Source: JAKFYM01 sp964416595 (GTDB lineage: Bacteria; Bdellovibrionota; UBA1018; CAIPTA01). Taken from it: a stretch of DNA of 64,000 nucleotides. Below are positions 60,773 through 64,000 of this stretch, in pieces. The notes below the pieces were generated by a model. The model saw nothing but the letters and a program-made list of their open reading frames with translations. It made no database searches and had not been told where the DNA came from. Both the position numbers and the translations under genes were made by a program. Position 1 is the stretch's first letter; each line of letters opens with the position of its first letter. The DNA is taken from contig CAYQES010000004.1 in the NCBI GenBank assembly GCA_964416595.1, positions 1-64,000 on the forward strand. The letters run 5' to 3'.

Positions 60773-61519
60773 GTGTGGGGGCCGCGCTTGATTTCTTTTG
60801 ATGCAAAAATTTCCAGGAGAAAACTACTTACTTCCGCTCCTCTATTGATTGGTGGAGTGGCAACGGCGGGCGGAGCATTTACGTTGCCCCAGATTTTTTC
60901 TTCTTTCACAAAAAAAGAAAAGCAATCCGGCGCCGAAGCCTCCCAACTCAATTTAGTGCTTCATTACTCTCCCTTTGATTTCCATGAGAGTTGGAAAAAA
61001 AGCCAAGCTTCAGGTTCTTTCTCTACCATGGCCCGTTGCCTTTCTTACGATACGATGGCTAACTTCACCAAAAATGAGCTGTTGTTTCTCGAAGCATATA
61101 ATGGTGAAGAGCTCGTGGGTTATGTGGGTTTGCGGAACTACAGAGATACCAATCCCGGCGAACTCGTTTCTTCTTTGAAGTTATGGTTTGGTAACGCTAA
61201 TCCGCCTGCGGGCACCCGCGGTAAGATCGACGAATCCGCTCCCTGGGCTAAGTTCAAAGGTGATTTTGCTTATATCGCTCGCTATTGGGTGCACCCTGAG
61301 TGGCGGGGACAAAAGCTTGGTAGCCGCATGATCAAACGTTTGCAGCACGAAGCTTCGATGGTGTGGCGTCCGGAAGCGTATTTATCTTTTGTGGTGAAAA
61401 AAGATTTGGCCAATTATTTGGTGCGAGACAAAGCTTTTCAATCCCAGCACGCAAATAGCTTCGAATACACCTCGCCTTATCGGCATCTTTCCAATACAGC
61501 TCTCTGGCGCCGGGCTTAG
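60773..61519 (+). CDS. GNAT-like acetyltransferase with apparent Tat signal
   Basis: A 248-residue protein starting at GTG (a TTG at 60788 is an alternative). Residues 14-36 read SRRKLLTSAPLLIGGVAT followed by AGG, a twin-arginine-type signal with a hydrophobic core. From about residue 60 a GNAT fold is suggested, with the acetyl-CoA motif ARYWVHPEWRGQKLGSR at 169-185 and a later Asp/Lys-rich end. GNATs need acetyl-CoA, which is not expected outside the cytoplasm, so either the signal is an anchor, the protein is not exported, or the fold uses another ligand. The spacer before it (60590-60772) shows only a TTGACA hexamer at 60725. Confidence 0.6.
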   Translation: MWGPRLISFDAKISRRKLLTSAPLLIGGVATAGGAFTLPQIFSSFTKKEKQSGAEASQLNLVLHYSPFDFHESWKKSQASGSFSTMARCLSYDTMANFTKNELLFLEAYNGEELVGYVGLRNYRDTNPGELVSSLKLWFGNANPPAGTRGKIDESAPWAKFKGDFAYIARYWVHPEWRGQKLGSRMIKRLQHEASMVWRPEAYLSFVVKKDLANYLVRDKAFQSQHANSFEYTSPYRHLSNTALWRRA

Positions 61520-61527
61520 TGCCTAGT

Positions 61528-62439
61528 TTACTGCAAGTTCTTCTCAAAAAAGTTCCTAATCTTCTCTGACTGCCAGAAAGCCGTATGCAAGATGGTCTCT
61601 AGATGATCTCCATTATACTCCACGCTTTCAGCACCAAATAACTGCACAAGATCCCGCTGGTTCTTGGTGGCCACTGTCGCATCCTCGGTGCCCACAAAAG
61701 CGAGCACATTCTTTTTGCCGGAATAATCGGCAAAATCTTTGGGATCGATGGTCACATTTTTTTCGAGGGCTGCCCGGTATTCTTCGATGGAGGTAAAGCC
61801 GAAGGCGCTCATCCGTGCTTCCCGTAATTTTAAGGCGTCAGATTGTGTGGAAGTAGAATAAATTTCCGCTAAGCCTACGCCACCTACCACCAGCACGCCA
61901 TGGTTCAAGCGAGAGTCGAAACCGAGAGCAAGAGCCGAAGAAAGGGCGCCTACGCTGGTGCCTAAAATGCCCACTTGGTTCGGGCGGCTAGGATTTAGGT
62001 AATCTAACACATGCCTAATGGCGGTGAGTGCCCGCAAAGCGCCTTCATCATGCACAGTTAATTCCAGTTTGCTTTCGGTTTGGTTGGTCCAGGTTTGCAA
62101 TAGCGCCACCTTAAAACCCGCGGCGCAGAGTGCATTGGCGTAACCACGATCCAGAATATTTTCACCGCCCGTGGGAGGAAGAAGGATCACGGAGCGATCA
62201 CTTGCTTTTTTAGCTGGAAAATAAATCCGCGCCTGCACAGTGGCCGGCGTTTTTTCTACAGGATCAGTAATTGAAATCTCAAGATCGCTGATCGCACACA
62301 GGGCGATAGAATAACCATCGGAGGTTTCTTTGGTTTGCAAAGCCGGGGAAAAGCTTTCTTGGATTCGTTGCAATACCGCTTCGCTGGGTTGGGCAAGACT
62401 TGCGGAGCTGAGTAGAAGCGTTAGTAGAATTTGGTACAT
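61528..62439 (-). CDS. Exported alpha/beta hydrolase
   Basis: A 303-residue protein with a Sec signal (MYQILLTLLLSSASLAQPS) and an alpha/beta hydrolase core: LLPPTGGENILDRGYANALC (oxyanion region), nucleophile Ser162 in GILGTSVGA, an acid in FVGTEDATV and a catalytic His in YNGDHLETI. It is of the dienelactone-hydrolase/acetyl-xylan-esterase-like group, substrate unknown. It follows the catalase-like gene by 12 bp on the same strand and is convergent with the GNAT gene. Confidence 0.76.
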   Translation of the reverse strand: MYQILLTLLLSSASLAQPSEAVLQRIQESFSPALQTKETSDGYSIALCAISDLEISITDPVEKTPATVQARIYFPAKKASDRSVILLPPTGGENILDRGYANALCAAGFKVALLQTWTNQTESKLELTVHDEGALRALTAIRHVLDYLNPSRPNQVGILGTSVGALSSALALGFDSRLNHGVLVVGGVGLAEIYSTSTQSDALKLREARMSAFGFTSIEEYRAALEKNVTIDPKDFADYSGKKNVLAFVGTEDATVATKNQRDLVQLFGAESVEYNGDHLETILHTAFWQSEKIRNFFEKNLQ

Positions 62440-62451
62440 GGCTCGTTCCTT

Positions 62452-63504
62452 TTAGTTTCTAGGTTCGATGCGTTTCTGGTTATTAAATTCGTGACGAAAG
62501 CGGGATATCGCCTGGTACACATCTTTTCGTACCCGGGATATTCCACCCAGCGGGCGGTGTTGTTGCAAGCCGTTCCAGGGATTGAAGGAAAGAGCTTCGC
62601 AACTTTCTCCTTGGGCGGGCTTTTGTTCCGGAATCGTGATTTGAGCTACTGTTTCAAAAGGCGCATCTTCTTCATTCCACTCAATCGTTGGATCTTCCAC
62701 TGGCATATCTTCAGGGATTGTGCGTAACTGCACTTGGAAAAGGAAACAAGCACTGCCTTTCGCTAGTGTGGCTTCCAAGTTTTCTCGTAAGCGGTCTGCG
62801 CTGTTGGAGGGATTTAAAAACACATTTTTTCCGCAAGGGATGGCCCGAAATTTCATTTGGCTGGGGCCGAGTTTCGAGGCGGTCATGGAAAAGTAGGTGG
62901 AATCCAAAGGGTTCGATATTTTTCTATCCCGAATGTCTTTCACGATCAAAGCTTCGTGCAATACTCGCATCGGGTGGAGTAACCACCAGATTAAATCCCC
63001 GCTTTGTACCGCTTTTTGGAATTTCACGTAATCTTCCGCATCACGTACGAAAAACACAGGGTTATTGATCATGAGGAAATCTTGGGAAGAAGTTTCATCG
63101 TCGTTTTCTGAAAGATTCCGTTCACCCGTAACGCCGAGAACTTTTACAGCCATGCCGCGACCATCGCCTTCTCGGTCATCCTGTACTTGCCCTGAGCCGT
63201 TGGAGTAACGGATTACAGCGTTGTAGGTTTTGCCTTGGCTAAATACTCCGTATTTAATTGAGTCTGGCAGGGCATCCGCCACTTGGAAACTAGCTTTTAC
63301 GCAGCCATGGTGTTTGCGATGAGCATCGCGAAAAGCACGGCCTTGGTTTCGGGCTTCCGATTCTATCTGGTTGCGGATTAGCATAACCACTTCCTGCACG
63401 GCCACGGATTCATCAGCGGGGATTTCTTCTCCGTCTGAATTGGCGGCGGCCTGAGCACTCACGGCTAGCAGAAGGCAAAAAACAGAGATGGGCTTAATGA
63501 ACAT
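62452..63504 (-). CDS. Exported catalase-like heme-fold protein
   Basis: A 350-residue protein from the ATG at 63504, chosen because AAAGGAAG lies 8 bp upstream; the longer frame to 63630 adds 42 residues without a signal. It has a Sec signal (FCLLLAVSAQAAA) and the catalase-family pattern HRKHHGCVKASFQV, RYSNGSG, DGRGMAVKVLGV, FLMINNPVFFVRDAEDYVKF and the C-terminal FNPWNGLQQHRPLGGISRVRKDVY. These small catalase-related proteins may bind heme near the conserved His and Tyr, but peroxide breakdown is not established for the group. Its promoter is divergent from an XRE regulator. Confidence 0.78.
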   Translation of the reverse strand: MFIKPISVFCLLLAVSAQAAANSDGEEIPADESVAVQEVVMLIRNQIESEARNQGRAFRDAHRKHHGCVKASFQVADALPDSIKYGVFSQGKTYNAVIRYSNGSGQVQDDREGDGRGMAVKVLGVTGERNLSENDDETSSQDFLMINNPVFFVRDAEDYVKFQKAVQSGDLIWWLLHPMRVLHEALIVKDIRDRKISNPLDSTYFSMTASKLGPSQMKFRAIPCGKNVFLNPSNSADRLRENLEATLAKGSACFLFQVQLRTIPEDMPVEDPTIEWNEEDAPFETVAQITIPEQKPAQGESCEALSFNPWNGLQQHRPLGGISRVRKDVYQAISRFRHEFNNQKRIEPRN

Positions 63505-63539
63505 AACAGAGCTTCCTTTGTAGTGATTTAGTCGGGCAA

Positions 63540-63568
63540 AAGATAAAATACCGGATCTATTTTGACAA
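63540..63568 (-). promoter_or_regulatory. Candidate sigma70 promoter for the catalase-like gene
   Basis: On the minus strand TTGTCA (63568-63563) and TATCTT (63545-63540) are separated by 17 bp, about 35 bp before the ATG at 63504. The -10 matches 4 of 6. Confidence 0.45.
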
Positions 63569-63581
63569 TGCGGATCCATAT

Positions 63582-63600
63582 AGTACCTTAATATGGTACT
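63582..63600. promoter_or_regulatory. Inverted repeat, candidate operator in the divergent catalase-like/XRE region
   Basis: AGTACC (63582-63587) and GGTACT (63595-63600) flank a seven-base AT-rich centre. It lies 17 bp before the XRE start and just upstream of the catalase-like promoter, a position suited to an autoregulated repressor. Confidence 0.5.
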
Positions 63601-63617
63601 TTTAAAGGGATTCGTAG

Positions 63618-64000
63618 ATGAAAACAGCACGCACAGAGTACAGCTTAGCCGTTGGTTCTTTAAAGGTAGCTTTGAAGCGCCAAGGCCTCACTTACCAGGA
63701 TCTGGCCCGGCGGATCGGGCTTTCCGAATCGGGAGTGAAGAAAATTTTTTCCGCCCGCGACGGTTCTTTCCAGCGCATTGCCCAGATTTGCAAAGAGCTC
63801 GGGCTCACCATGAGTGAAGTTTTAGCCGGGGAGGAAGAAAGCATGCGCGCCTTTTCCTATTCTCTCGAACAGCAAGAATATATGATTGCTCACCCATCAG
63901 CGCTTAAGCTCTACTGGGCACTTGTGTACGAAAGACAATCTTTAGAAGATACATTAAAGTTCATGGGCCTCTCGGCTAAAACTGCGTTTCCATTCTTGCG
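63618..64000 (+). CDS. XRE-family HTH transcriptional regulator, partial
   Basis: An ORF from the ATG at 63618 (AAAGGG upstream) that continues past the window edge; 127 codons are visible. Residues about 10-66 form an HTH_3/XRE domain: LKRQGLTYQDLARRIGLSESGVKKIF, then IAQICKELGLTMSEVL. The next segment (about 73-127) is helical, with no named domain. It is divergent from the catalase-like gene and an inverted repeat lies in between, so it may control that gene and itself. The C-terminal sensor part is not in the window. Confidence 0.82.
   Translation, partial: MKTARTEYSLAVGSLKVALKRQGLTYQDLARRIGLSESGVKKIFSARDGSFQRIAQICKELGLTMSEVLAGEEESMRAFSYSLEQQEYMIAHPSALKLYWALVYERQSLEDTLKFMGLSAKTAFPFL

Overview
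The window reads as chromosomal DNA of a Gram-negative bacterium. It encodes an LPS-assembly lipoprotein (LptE), a DsbD-type reductase, several lipobox lipoproteins, a SCOT-type CoA transferase, GYF_2/PilZ and cyclic-nucleotide signalling proteins, and four exported HExxH metalloproteases. Together with an orphan HNH nuclease and RCC1/Calx-beta and TadG-like surface proteins, this resembles the Bdellovibrionota or neighbouring delta-proteobacterial lineages. The lineage is an inference from gene content; no rRNA gene is present to settle it.

Layout. 0-7.2 kb: a minus-strand htrA-nudix-SelO-like cluster, then a plus-strand thiolase-scoA-scoB ketone-body/acetoacetate module with a cNMP-binding protein. 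7.4-12.0 kb: one very large gene encoding a signal peptide, an M48 zinc-protease domain, a long helical middle and a C-terminal ABC1/UbiB-type atypical kinase domain. This is the most unusual object in the window. 12-28.8 kb: a von Willebrand A lipoprotein, a GYF2-PilZ protein, a lipase-like hydrolase, pyrE, a degenerate ABC ATPase, dsbD plus a redoxin, nadB, a Cache/GAF sensor without output domain, alr, a GYF-TPR membrane protein, DUF1015, dciA-like, lptE and holA. 28.8-38.3 kb: rpsT with a histone-H1-like bipolar protein, a TadG-like protein, and the translation operon rimP-nusA-infB-rbfA-truB, whose leader contains a terminator hairpin. 38.3-55 kb: secreted metalloproteases, an HD phosphohydrolase, a ThrRS lacking the TGS domain, a Tat-exported intradiol dioxygenase, an HNH nuclease, rRNA/tRNA modification enzymes, and a PP2C-cNMP protein next to a degenerate HD-GYP protein. 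55-64 kb: a 1110-residue Calx-beta/RCC1 protein, a small relic element with an ORF6N fragment beside a tRNA-Arg(CCG) gene, an MFS carrier, a GNAT with an apparent Tat signal, an exported hydrolase, and a catalase-like protein divergent from an XRE regulator that runs off the window.

Common threads are second-messenger reception (two cNMP-binding proteins, one PilZ, one HD-GYP), a heavy secreted-protease load, and tight gene packing with start/stop overlaps and two unusually long same-strand overlaps. Nothing resembling a CRISPR array, prophage or complete insertion sequence was seen.
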